This document shows positions 47,759-58,805 of a stretch of 64,000 nucleotides of DNA, in pieces (the first letter of the stretch is position 1; each line of letters opens with the position of its first letter). Below the pieces are notes generated by a model. That model saw only the letters and a list, made by a program, of their open reading frames with translations. It made no database searches and was not told the origin of the DNA. The DNA comes from Diploscapter coronatus (lineage: Eukaryota; Nematoda; Chromadorea; Rhabditida; Rhabditidae). The position numbers and the translations under genes were made by a program. The DNA lies in the NCBI GenBank assembly GCA_964036155.1, contig OZ038423.1, positions 15,081,249 through 15,145,248 on the forward strand. The letters run 5' to 3'.

Positions 47759-50095
47759 ATGTTCACGCTCAATGGAAACTTTAACGGTATTGGCGAGACC
47801 TTCAAGTATCACGAAAATAGAGGATACATCAAATTTGCCAGACTTATTTCGCTCATGGTCATGATTTTGACCAATTTTACTGCCATCTTTACTCTTTTCT
47901 TGATAAGAAAATTTGGAAATCCATTAGAAAACTACTACAAGTGGGCATCAAAATAGATTACGAAATTCATAATTTATTTATTCAGGAAGACGATAACTTT
48001 TCAAATATTATGCACATGGTCGTTTGCCAATGCTTGCTGTTTAGGAACGCCGTATTTTATGTTACCTTATGCAGTATTTTTATCATTTTATTCTTATAAA
48101 TGACAAAATTTAGGCGCTTTCGTTAGAAGGTTTCATTCAAACGAATTCGATCATCTGGAACATTCATCTGTTTCAACTTGGCTGTTTCATTGGCTACTTC
48201 ATGATATTCTTCTATTTCTATCAGACAATCTACGTCTTATTCGTAATCATTCGGGTGCATTTAATGAAAACTACGTCATTTGTGTACGTGTATATTTTGG
48301 CATTCATAATTCTGCTAGGTAATCAACTGTTTACAATTGTAAAAATTATGGATGTTAAGAGATTTATTTTTGAAAAACAAAAATGAACTCGAAATTGTGC
48401 AATATCAGAATTAAAAAAGTTCTGATAAGGGAAGTGCACAGACCGGAACTCATGGAACATGATGGAACTTTTACCAAACAGAGGCTTTCAATGACGGGGA
48501 TCATGATGGTAAAGTCAAAATACGTCAAATAGGAACCTTGAATCGAATAATTTTGTCATTTTTCACTCGTATTCTGTGTGAGACGTGAGAAATTCATTTC
48601 TCAAACATGTATGTAAAATTTTCAATTTCACAAGTAAAGTGAAGAAAATTGGATTATTATCGATTTTCTTTGCTTCAAGTTCCTGTTTGTATTTTATTAT
48701 TCTGATCCCAATCATCGGAAACCAGTATATTGCAAAAGTATTGACAAACCTTGCGATTTCCTATGTGAGCAAATTGCTTGTTAGATTCAATTCCGAACAC
48801 CTCTGATCAAATCGAAATATTCCATGTGAATTTCTCGAAATATAAGTAGCTCATCTAGTTTAGCAAATGATTTTCAGGAATAATTCCAAATGAGTTAATT
48901 TTATATGGCAGCGTTGATATGGATGGATCTGATTTGGTCGATTTGGATAAGGAAAGCCGAGATTTCATCATCAATCATGGGGTCATTACGTTCAACTTCG
49001 AAAAACGACCAATTGCAATTCTCGCTCTGATTGAGGCCTGCATCGGTGGTGTCGCAATGACTATCGCATCAGTGCCTATCATTCTAATGTGAGAGGATTT
49101 TTGCCGAATTATCTTGCCACCTCCAAACGTCAACATTAGACATTTCCGAGACCGAAATGGAAATAAATTGTTGAAGCGATTATTTATTTTTCGGGATCAA
49201 AATTTTATATTTGATAAATCTAATTTTGATAAAAAAGGGCGTCATTTTTAGAACTCGTCGTCTTATTTTGCGAAATCGTACAAATCGATCTGCACGAACA
49301 ATTGCCGGACAAAAACTAGCACTTCGAGGACTAGTCAGCTACGTGATTTTCCTAGATGTCTCTTTAGCTATACCGATATTTGGTGCTGTTGTCATAGCAG
49401 CATTCATTGGACCTAATTTTTTAGATTTTATGCTAAGGTAATTCGCTATTTCATAAATTACGCTGGGGTATAAAAGGTTGAAGGAATGCATGATGATGTC
49501 TGATTTCCTCCATGTGCACATTTTTCCTAATCAATTTGAGCGAAGGCTAGAGAATTATTGGGGTTTAATATGCCCTTCAAAAGTATGCAACAATTATGAT
49601 TTTGAATACAACCTGATGGGCTCAATTACCGTGGACCTATTGAGCTGAAATTTCGCTCATGTATTCTTCCCACTGAGCTGGAATTCCAGCGAAGCTTCAT
49701 TCAAAATTGTTCGTAGAATTGATATCTAGACTATTCAAAATCATAATTGGTCCAAACTTTTGGCTGCCACTGTAAGTTTCATCCACATCACTTTAGTATA
49801 AATATACAAATTATGAAGTTTAAATATCATGCATTGTTCAATTCTTTTATGCATCACTATATTTTCCAGATGGCTTCAAGACTTACCAGTTGCCTACGTC
49901 CTATTTTACATATATCTCAACGCATTCTTCACTTGCATTCTTTATATCGTCGTTCTGAAACCTTTACGGATAGGTTTCATGAGTATAGCCAGACAATTAT
50001 TGAAAAGACATAGTCTGAAATGGGATCTCCACAATCCAGACCAAAACAGCGGAATAATGCCTATTCCCTTCATTACCTTCCAGCTCAATAGGTAA
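47759..50095 (+). CDS. Srh/Sri-like serpentine receptor, 7TM
   Basis: The preferred ATG is 47759 (MFTLNGNFNGIGETFKYHEN), just after a ttttagtttaaga acceptor-like site; an upstream in-frame ATG at 47627 is less likely because the downstream paralogue lacks that extension. TM1 is SLMVMILTNFTAIFTLFLI followed by RKFGNPLENYYK. Next come KTITFQILCTWSFANACC, ALSLEGFIQTNSIIWNIHLF with TM3-TM4, an exon IIPNELILYGSVDMDG with a long acidic second extracellular loop then FEKRPIAILALIEACIGG (TM5), RTIAGQKLALRGLVSYVIF with TM6, and WLQDLPVAYVLFYIYLNAFF (TM7). The TAA is at 50093-50095. Structure parallels the gene at 50827-53285 exon by exon, a tandem pair. Ligand unknown. Confidence 0.75.
48425..48620. 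repeat. Diverged relative of the fold-back element, in receptor intron
   Basis: It starts taagggaagtgcacag, like the termini near 328 and 54155, and contains gtcatttttcactcgtattc followed by tgtgtgagacgtgag, matching the core at 108-145. The opposite arm is not convincing, so only part of the element may remain. Confidence 0.45.
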
Positions 50096-50826
50096 TTTGT
50101 TCAAAAATATACATTTTTATGCATATTTTTGTTTTAGAGAAACTGTAGCTCACTCCTCAACGGCAAAAGTACACAGCTCTTCTGTCTCAAGGAGTCATTA
50201 TTAGATTTGTTCATTTTATTAGTTTAGTTTATTTTAGCCAACCCCACCTAGTGGGAATAATAAGGCTAAGAAAAAAACTTAATTTAGTTTAGTTAATCCT
50301 AATAAAATTAGTTCGAGAATAATTCCTGAAACTGAGCTGATAAACGGTTACCAATAAAAGGTTTTGTATGCTACTCTATGACTGCGAATATGTTCCATAT
50401 TTCTCAAAATCTCATATCCGCGATGAGACTTATCCTGTTGTCAATTTCGTGCATCTTATAAAACTTTAATTACTCATTATTTTTTTGCGAATGGATGAAT
50501 TATCAAATTTTTAAAAGAATTGTTAAATTTGTGTAAATCAAACATCAATTTTTGTGATTTAAATATGATGCTTTCGTTTATCATGCCTCAATAACTTTAA
50601 TCCTGGGAAAATATTATCGTGATACGTAAAAGAATATCCTTTTCCGACGATTGAAAATGCAATTTTAAGTTTTACATTCCTAAAATAGTTCGTCATTCTA
50701 CTTTCTTCGCACTTCCGATTTTTCAAATTTTATAGATTTTAGTTACTCAAACTATCAGGAAAATGCCAATAAATTATTTTCGATCAGGCATGAAATTGCA
50801 ATAACATTTTAATATATGATATAATT
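50096..50826. other. Intergenic region between the two tandem receptors
   Basis: AT-rich spacer with no exon or RNA gene seen. The upstream region of the second receptor lies here. Confidence 0.45.
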
Positions 50827-53285
50827 ATGAATGATAATGCATCAAATCATCTAGATGGATTTGTTGAAATTTATAATTATCATCACGAAGCTGGATTCAT
50901 TCGAATTTACGAGATTACTCTAGTCATCATCGCAATAGCGTCAAATATTGTCACTTGCTTCACGATTTATGTCATCATGAAATTCGGCAAAAATCTAGCC
51001 AAATATTACAGGTAAGTTAAGAATATGGCGACGATCAGAAATCTCGAAATGCATGTGCCATTTTTAATATCGTTACTTTGTATTTCTGAGAGATTTTATC
51101 TTACTGAAAGTTAGCAAATTGAACAAATTGATACCATAAATCTGTGCCAAATTTCATCCATATAGATTCTAAGTGAAACGGCAAGCCTAGAATGCCTATA
51201 AAATCTTGCACTTCATGTAGTCTTATTCTTGTCGCTGTAATTACTTCAGTCTAATGTTTTTAATTTAGAAATGGCATCATAATTCAAATTTTGTGTGGCA
51301 ATATCATTGCAAATGGCTTGGCATTATTTATGCCTTATTTATGGCTATCAAACCATGTAAAAGATGCATCCTCATATTAATGAAGCAAACTTGTGGAATT
51401 TCAGACGATTACCTTAGAGGGTATTTTGGGACAAACCCTGCCTTTGATCGATACAATGGTTGTCTGTCATTTGTTTATGACATTATATGCAGCTCTAACT
51501 TGCTCAGTTTTCCAGCTCATTCATCATCTGATTACAGTCGCCAGATTGCATCTCCATATCAAAATATCGCTGGCCTGGCCTTACATTTTCGTTGCCATCA
51601 GTATTTTTGGTGAGATCGGGTGATAGTTTTGGGGTTATAAACCTATCCAAGCTGAGACAAAAATGCACGTAAATTAGATCCATAGAATTTAGAGCGTTGT
51701 TTGCAATTGAATTAGCGATAATTCACTGATTCAAAAACTAATTTTGCAACTATTTGAAATTTGAAATTACGAAATGAACATTTTGCATTTTAAAAACTTC
51801 GCAGCATTTCTTTCGTCGTAATTTATCAGACATTAACAGTAGGAGCAATTTTCTCACTTTCTTTCTTTAATTTCGACAATAGGATAGTCGAATTTTACAG
51901 AAAAATAGCTTTCTATCCCAAATAAAACATTCATTTGCAAAAATAAGCCATTCACGGCAAAAATTTTGTAATGGGGATTGCATGCAATTAATTTAGGACT
52001 TATCGGAAATTCATATGTGTTGGTAGCGAGCGCTGACTTAAAAGGAGAAGATATTTTAAAGGTGGATGACAAAGATCGATATTTCTATGAAAATCACGTA
52101 ATTATTTCGTTTGATCATCACAAACGACCTCTGATATTGTCGCTATTCTATGAATCACTAGGCATATTTATATTCTTAACGTTGTTTGCTATATTTGGCA
52201 CTCCGCTGTAAGTCTATATTTACTACAAGCATTTACAACTCGTTGCGAATTTAGCACGAAATTTATAATCAGAAAGAGTCGAGCAAAAATGTCAGCAAGG
52301 TCCATAGCTCAGCAAAGAATGATCATCAAATCAATCTCGTGCTATTTGGTCATATTCGAGCTATATCTTGGAGTTCCGGCTATGATAGTTTTTCTCTCAT
52401 TCATCGTGTTGAAAGCGCACTACACTCAATACTTTGATAGGCAAGTCAAAAGACAACTTGAATTTATTGAAATCACAATAAATGATCGTTCATTTTTGGA
52501 AAGGCTGACATCAATATTCCTTTCAAAGGAAATATATGAAATTGCAATTTTTATCATCCTACTTGACCTGGGCCGGGACAAAGACTCACTCACAAAAATC
52601 ACCCAAGCATAGTAGTGATACGCCTTTTGCATAATAAATTAAAGAAAAATTCACTCTATTCAACGCAAAAAAAACTGCGTTGGATTTGGCACAATACATC
52701 TCAAGATATAACCAAATCTTTGGGTGAGCAGTCCTTGGATACCTAGACTGAAAACTCTAAGAATGGATCGTATCTTGGTACATAACATAGTAAATTCAAT
52801 GTGATTTTCAGCATAAAATAGCGAAACATTTTCTACACTTATTCTATAAATGATTTATCGATACCATTATTGGGTTATTTTCCATGAGCGAGTCTCTGAG
52901 TTTTTTTTTCGTAAATTTAGTCCTTGCCCAGCCTTGTGTTTGACATCTATACACGCAATTCTTTATAAATTATAATTAAGAATAGTTTTTTTTATTTAAA
53001 AGATACCAGAACCTAAAAATTTAGACGAAAAAAATTATTTTTAGAATTCCAATATCGCTATGTGCAGTTCATGTCGGAATGAGTTGCGTTTCAACATGCT
53101 GCATGTACCTCTATTTAATATCCTCTTTACGACGTGCCGTCGTTAAAATCTTCAAATCCATCATTTCGGTTATTCGTTTCGAAAAATCAACTCAAAACAA
53201 TGAACTTCAAACTGTACAGCCTATGCGACTAGAACCTATTCCTAATACAATAAAATGGTTTCAACGGTCATTTTTTAAAAAATAA
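50827..53285 (+). CDS. Srh/Sri-like serpentine receptor, 7TM, paralogue of 47759-50095
   Basis: ATG at 50827 (MNDNASNHLDGFVEIYNYHH). TM1 ITLVIIAIASNIVTCFTIYV is followed by IMKFGKNLAKYYR, the same pattern as the upstream gene (LIRKFGNPLENYYK). Further exons give NGIIIQILCGNIIANGLALF near 51275, TITLEGILGQTLPLIDTMVV near 51405, GLIGNSYVLVASADLKGEDI then HHKRPLILSLFYESLGIFIF near 51990-52210, SIAQQRMIIKSISCYLVIFE near 52300, and IPISLCAVHVGMSCVSTCCM (TM7) near 53045. A Ser/Lys-rich cytoplasmic tail ends at TAA 53283-53285. All exons are open in compatible frames. Likely a chemoreceptor by family. Confidence 0.75.
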
Positions 53286-53402
53286 AAATGTACTAGCTGA
53301 AAAACGACAATTTAGGGTATCAACCAAGAAACCGTAGTCTACGTCACAACCGATCGTAAAAATATTTGCAACCTTTCGATCCAGAAATTTATAGACAATT
53401 TT

Positions 53403-53840
53403 CTAGTTTCTAGTGCAATGAATAAAGCGTTTTTGATATTCTTTTAATTCGAAAAGAAATGTTTGATATATAAAGCGAGACTGATTTTGATCTGTGTAAT
53501 TAAAATCTCTAAACTCTGATGAGATATCGCTCACAAACGTGATTGAAAAAGGTTGCAATTTTCCAAATTCTGGGAATTCATAGCAACGGTATCCATGAGG
53601 AGCGTTAATCAGATTAGTTGCGTAACGCCCTAATTCGGCATTTGCCGGTATTTTCGAGTCACGTAGAGGTACGGAAAGAGTCATGTGAGCAGATATCACT
53701 ATTTTCGCATCGAATTTCATCATTCCATTGCCCTTTCGAAAATAGAGCTTGAAGCTTCCTGTAATTTTAAAAATTTTGTTTCACTATTATTGTGCTACAA
53801 ACCTCTGCTAGTTAGCCCATTTTCGTAGTTGTTTCCAGTG
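53403..53840 (-). CDS. 3' exons of an unrecognised protein, head-to-head with the C6 gene
   Basis: Exon 53403-53758 encodes SFKLYFRKGNGMMKFDAKIV followed by about 95 open residues to TAG or TAA at 53403. It has a good acceptor (aaaattacag) and joins in phase 1 to a small exon at about 53803-53840 (NNYENGLTSR), which itself follows a polypyrimidine acceptor (ttctttccattctgcatag). The small exon starts three bases from the ATG of the plus-strand gene at 53843, so further 5' exons would have to be antisense to that gene, or this is a 5'-truncated remnant. Family not recognised. Confidence 0.4.
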
Positions 53841-53842
53841 CT

Positions 53843-55304
53843 ATGCAGAATGGAAAGAATTCACTGATTTGCATTTTTCTATCGATTATTCCATTTGTGT
53901 GGGCGTGCGCATCATGGTTCAATCCTTCCGGATCTTCCCAATCACTTGTAGACGCAACCACGCCACTTGTAGCGACGGTCGATCCGAGATTAGCCGTCAA
54001 ACCCAATGATTCGGCTAATTCAAACAAATCTGCCGAAAACCCTGGTAAAAGTTTCAATTCTCAGACTCGTCGAAAATACTCTCATCAAATAACGAGTCAA
54101 CATGAGTATGGATTGAAAATGACTGAGGTTATTTTTTAAATTCTGAACCAATTCACAAGGGAAGTTCCCACATAGGAGCTCGGATTCTGGTGAAACTTTC
54201 CAAATAGGGATTTTCGATGACGCTGATCACAACTTCGAAATCAAAAAGTGCCTAATCGCGCTCTGAAATCTCTCATTTTTACTCGTATTGTTTGGAAGAT
54301 GAGTTGTTTTGCCTATGAAATCATGTGTTCAAATTTGCAATTTTTTAAATCAAAAGAAGAAATCGGGCTCAACTCGAAATCCCAGGTTTATGAGTGCGAT
54401 TAGACACTTTTTGACGTGATCAAAGTGATCAGCATTATCGAATACACTTATAAGAGAAGTTGCATCAAGATCTGTGAGTTCCTAAGTGGAAACCTCCCCT
54501 GTCAGAATTCTGACAACGCATGGAATGAGTTCGGGTTCGGAATTCATTTAATTGCTTGTAATTAATTCAGAGCCATTTTGTAGATTTTAGTAGGTGTAAA
54601 AATACCACTTCGACATTTTTACAAGCCACTCTATTCACCTCCCTTCCAAATGTAGATTTTTCCTTGCAGCCTGTTCTGGGTGCACAGAAGTGCTAACGGA
54701 TTTCGACTATAAGACAATACCTGAAGGAAAATGCACCAATATCGATTGGAATAAATATCAGGTCATGCCTTCTGTTATACAAGACATATCGAACTCAGCT
54801 GACCCTTGCAAGAAGCAGGTATGAATTTATTCCATATTGATTGTTTTTTCTCTAAATTTTTTAAATGTTCTTTTTTGCCAATAAAATCGAAGTATAGCAA
54901 AGGATTGTGGAAAAAGTTACGCGAAATTGGAACTTAAAGAAATTTAGGATTCAGAATCTGAATCAAAATTAAAATTTTTCACGATTCAGAACAGAAATCG
55001 AAATTTCGAACATTCCTTTTTGTATAATTGAAATGAATGAATTTTCATTGATCACTGCTGAGATTCTCATCTTTACTCCCAAATGAAATTTATTCGAATT
55101 CAATTTGCATCCTTGCAGCTAGTCTGCGGCAAGGCAGCTACCAAAACACTATGGGTTGGTTATGTGAAGAACGAGTACACTTGCGAGTCGGATGATGGCT
55201 ATGATATAATCGTACAAGTCAGCTGCACCGATCATAAGATGTACATCGATGCTGAAGATGAAATTACGATTGCAGTGGTTTGTCTTAGAGAAAACACAAC
55301 ATAA
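53843..55304 (+). CDS. Secreted C6/DUF281-like cysteine-rich protein
   Basis: Exons 53843-54044, 54670-54818 and 55119-55304; phases agree, giving 178 residues. Signal peptide: MQNGKNSLICIFLSIIPFVW then ACA. A Ser/Thr/Pro/Asn-rich linker precedes the domain, which opens with ACSGCTEVLTDFDYKTI and continues CTNIDWNKYQ, CKKQLVCGK, YTCESDDGYDIIVQVSC and ends IAVVCLRENTT. The pattern of eight cysteines, starting with an ACSGC-type pair, resembles the nematode-specific C6 domain (DUF281) family, whose function is unknown. A fold-back element fills much of intron 1. AATAAA follows at 55426. Confidence 0.75.
54155..54502. repeat. Fold-back (MITE-like) element, complete copy
   Basis: The left end acaagggaagttcccacata followed by ggagctc matches the reverse complement of the right end (gagttcctaagtggaaacct followed by cccctgt). 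Inner arm words such as gatgacgctgatcac and gtgatcagcattatc also pair. It shares ctttccaaatagggattttc with the copy at the window start. It lies in intron 1 of the C6 gene. Confidence 0.75.
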
Positions 55305-55425
55305 TCTTTCAGTTTACTCTTTTTATTTAAATTTAATCTTTATCCTATTTGTATATTATGTAGCCTCGTGTTTCTGTACATTTCTAAACTTACTCTGTAA
55401 TATTTTAAAATTATTTTCATCAATC

Positions 55426-55431
55426 AATAAA
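55426..55431 (+). terminator. Polyadenylation signal AATAAA of the C6 gene
   Basis: A hexamer 122 bases after the stop codon. Confidence 0.5.
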
Positions 55432-55810
55432 ATATTCCTAGAAATGCTGGCAAATTAGTCACTAGTTGTATTGAAAGATCGAAGTTCAGTAGTATTTTAT
55501 AATTTATCTCTCAAATTTTATTATGCATTCACACTGTCATGTTTATTAGCTAGGTAAGTCACGCCTTCTTTACCTCCAAAATATGTGTCCCACAAAGAAA
55601 TATTCCAGACAGCGTAACATCCTCCTCGTCTGTATTGAAGGATGGGGGCAAGATAATATATTTTTATCGCGTGAAAAGAGGAGAGTCAAATGATGACAAC
55701 TAACTGGTGTTTAACATTGAGGTACGATAATAAGTCTTTGACACGCCCTCACCGAATTTAGCAAAAGTTTCGCATGTAAAAGTTCTTCGTTAATGGACAT
55801 GATCGAGTGA

Positions 55811-55915
55811 AATTCCATAAGCCATAATATATACAAAATGAATGAAATTTGGTATTTCGCCAACCCAAACTTCAGGAAACAAATGAGAAAAATGTTGAAG
55901 ATTATTTCAACTTGA
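55811..55915 (+). pseudogene. Possible GPCR C-terminal fragment
   Basis: The frame reads ISHNIYKMNEIWYFANPNFR followed by KQMRKMLKIIST and a stop. The 'NPNFRKQMRKML' string looks like the end of TM7 and start of the tail of a rhodopsin-like receptor. No other exons were found. The 128-codon frame at 55849-56235 overlaps it in another frame and is not supported. Confidence 0.3.
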
Positions 55916-57059
55916 TGTTGTCTATAAGAATGCCAATTGAGAAGGTAAAACAAACAAGCGCTTTCAAGTCCTTAAGTTCGGCTAAATTGTGCTGGAAAAC
56001 GAGTATGTTCTCTACCATTCTTCACAGTATTTCGAGGGTTGTAGGATTGGAAGTTTACGGATTCCAGATAGCTAGCAAAAATTTCAAGATCATTAATTCA
56101 ATAAAAACCGAATATCTACTATCACGCATTGTTACCAACTTTTGTTCATCACTTTATCAACTATCCAATTTCCATCAAATCAATTTATCGATGATTCACA
56201 CTGAAATTAGATCTCTCAGTTTCTGTGTCACTTGATTGACTTTGACTGCTAAATTTTGCTGGTAATAAATTAATTTGGCGTTGAAATAATCGGACAAACA
56301 AAAGCGTTGATTGGAGTTAGGGAAAGATTTATGGATGGCGCTGCGTTCATCTGGTCGACATTTATGAGGTCAGCAGTTAGCAGTAAGCATCCATAAATAC
56401 TACTTAGCTGGTTCCTCTCCTTCTTCTTTATCATTTATCAGCTCTTTACTCCAGAAACAACAATTTCCTTTTGCTTTGTTATGAAAAACTGGCAACTTCG
56501 TTATTGTAAATAATCCAATAAATCTTTTAGCTATTCCACACGCTTCACTAATAATAATACCAATCCAATATTTCCATCTAATACTTAATTTCGTAGGAAT
56601 TCCTTCAGAACTTCATTCTTTCTCTCGCAAACTCTAATTGACAAAGTGTTTTTTTGTCGAGAAAACGCAATGTCTTTCTGGAAAAAATAGGAAACATCCC
56701 ACCGTCTGACATATAACCGCTTCGTCACTTCATAAATTACAACTTCCTATTTTTTCTTGCAAAATTCTTCGCTTTTACTTTATGCTTCACCCCTTTATAA
56801 TTCTAGATTTTATCTGATTCTGTCCCAGTTCGGAGAACCGCATTTTCCTTCTCGAATTTCACTCGATACCAGTCTCTTTTTCGGGCTTGACATTGGCATT
56901 TTCTAATTTATCACCTCTTTGCATCTTTCTGATTCAGAAATTTCCAGTGTTTTTCATAGAGGACTCATTTCTTATGCCCTAAGAAACGGCCTTCAAATTC
57001 TATCGATTATTTCATGAAAATATTTATTTACCTTTACATATCTCTTTAGAGTGGTGACA
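55916..57059. other. Intergenic region upstream of the Ig-like gene
   Basis: T/C-rich from about 56400 to 56900 (many ttctt and ctttt runs), like other upstream regions here. No supported exon. Confidence 0.4.
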
Positions 57060-58576
57060 ATGTTGTTTCGCTGTCTGATCTTCTCTGTTCTCATTTCGAT
57101 CGCAATTGCTGCCGTCGCTATCATGAAACAACCGGTAAATTTTGATTTAAGCTTTTTTTGTTATAAAAATTTCCCCGCAAAATAATAATAACGAGACAAT
57201 AAAATTTGGCAAATTCATATTTTGAAATCGTCTTTCAAGAATTATCGAAACTGTGTTCTAGTCGTAATTACGATAGAACAATAATTGCTTTAAGATAATC
57301 ATTTGAAAACATACCGATTTCCTTTAGCTCGGCCAGAGAGTGACATTGGACCTGGGGAAGGACGTGGTGACCTGGCTCAGGAAGCGGGATGCAGGCAGTG
57401 GAGAGGAGTCCATTCGGTACTGCGATGAGGCGCACAGCAGTCAGCCTAGCTGCAATAAATGGGTTGATGAGGTCTTCCCATTTTTCCTAGAAGAGATTCA
57501 TATCAAATTTTCACAAATATCAGTCTTTGCTTAGAGAGCGCAAATGACTTTTCAAGTTTGATGCTGGTGGGATTTGAAACTTGCAAAATATTCGGAGACC
57601 TTTCAAATACGCGTATAAAAAGAATATCTCAATTTTAACCAATTTAAACCCCCTAATTAATTCGATAATTACCCTTCAAACTATCCTTGGCAATTCGTCA
57701 ATAGAAATTGGAAGTTTGGCTCATTGCCTGTCAAAAAGCGAATTCATTCATTCACTTCTCCTCTGTCGCCATCCAAAATCGGCCGAATCCTTGGTAGTCG
57801 TAAGTTTCAAAATTATTGAAACACGACGAAACAAATTACAAAATGACTGTTTTACGTATGAAACTTGTTAGTTTTTGCATAAAAATGATAAAACTCTGAG
57901 ATCATATCCTATAGTGTCCTATCATCGTTTGCAATTGAAATTTTCAGGATGACCTTCATACTGGTAGAAATATTCTATCAAGTGCGCAAAAGTGCGACCA
58001 TCACATCGGATTTTCGAGATTTTGGTTAACCTTTAACATCGAAAAATAGACGTTTTTGTTGATTTTCTAGAGTTGGTCTGACAAAAACTTTTGTAGAGCA
58101 TGAAATTTTCTACAAAATCCCTGTTCTCAAATCCTACCAAATTTTAAGGTATCCCCAGGAGTCCATTTTAAAAAATCGTTTACGAAAAATTGCAATTTCT
58201 ACATATTCAAATTGAACATTTGCGTTCTCTATCTTTGATCATTAATATTTTATAGGAAAAAATCAAAGATACTTTGCTAATAAAAATAAAAGAATTCTAG
58301 CAGTTGGATATATTCATAGTTCCTAAATTTTAGCATTTGAATTTAGAACGGAAAAGTCGTGGATGGTGATCGCTCTAAAGTGTTTGCCAACGGCACTTTA
58401 GTGATCGAGAAGTTCGAAGCGGCTGATGCAGGGGATTACTATTCGAATGATGAAATGAAGAGGGTAAAATTTGCATTTTTCACCTAAAAAAATCAAATAA
58501 ATTCAAGATTCACCAAAATGCTGATGGCTCGTACGTGGAAATGGCTCGCTCGCGCATTACGGTCGAGGCGGAATGA
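57060..58576 (+). CDS. Small secreted Ig-like nematode protein
   Basis: Exons 57060-57134, 57328-57471, 58347-58463 and 58508-58576, all phase 0, giving 134 residues. Signal peptide MLFRCLIFSVLISIAIAAVA. The mature part begins LGQRVTLDLGKDVVTWLRKR with YC...C, where the Cys pair could form a disulfide. NGKVVDGDRSKVFANGTLVI then EKFEAADAGDYYS follows, the 'D-A-G-x-Y' motif of V-type Ig folds, and it closes with MARSRITVEAE. It resembles a nematode-specific secreted family with 'GQxVTLDLG...TW' and 'NGTLVIE...DAGxY' motifs whose function is not known to me. AATAAA is at 58671. Intron 2 is 875 bp and holds no recognised feature. Confidence 0.8.
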
Positions 58577-58670
58577 GAAAACGAATATTTATTTTCTCCG
58601 ATATTTCTCTCAAGATCCATCTTCGTAGCTTTATATTTTGAAATTTTGATCGATTTTCACTTGCACATGA

Positions 58671-58676
58671 AATAAA
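58671..58676 (+). terminator. Polyadenylation signal AATAAA of the Ig-like gene
   Basis: A hexamer 95 bases after the stop codon. Confidence 0.6.
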
Positions 58677-58805
58677 GTTTCTTTCAATATGTCAACTTTT
58701 CAAGGGTTTTTTTTTCAAGAAATGATATTTATTGTGATTGAAGATAGGGATAGGTTTTAAACCTGGGAATTGATTACCGAATTTGTTTTGCAGGTTTGGC
58801 TCGTT

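Noticed and set aside
55849..56235. 128-codon plus-strand open frame
   Set aside because: Low-complexity AT-rich composition and no splice or signal features; it overlaps a receptor-like fragment in another frame.
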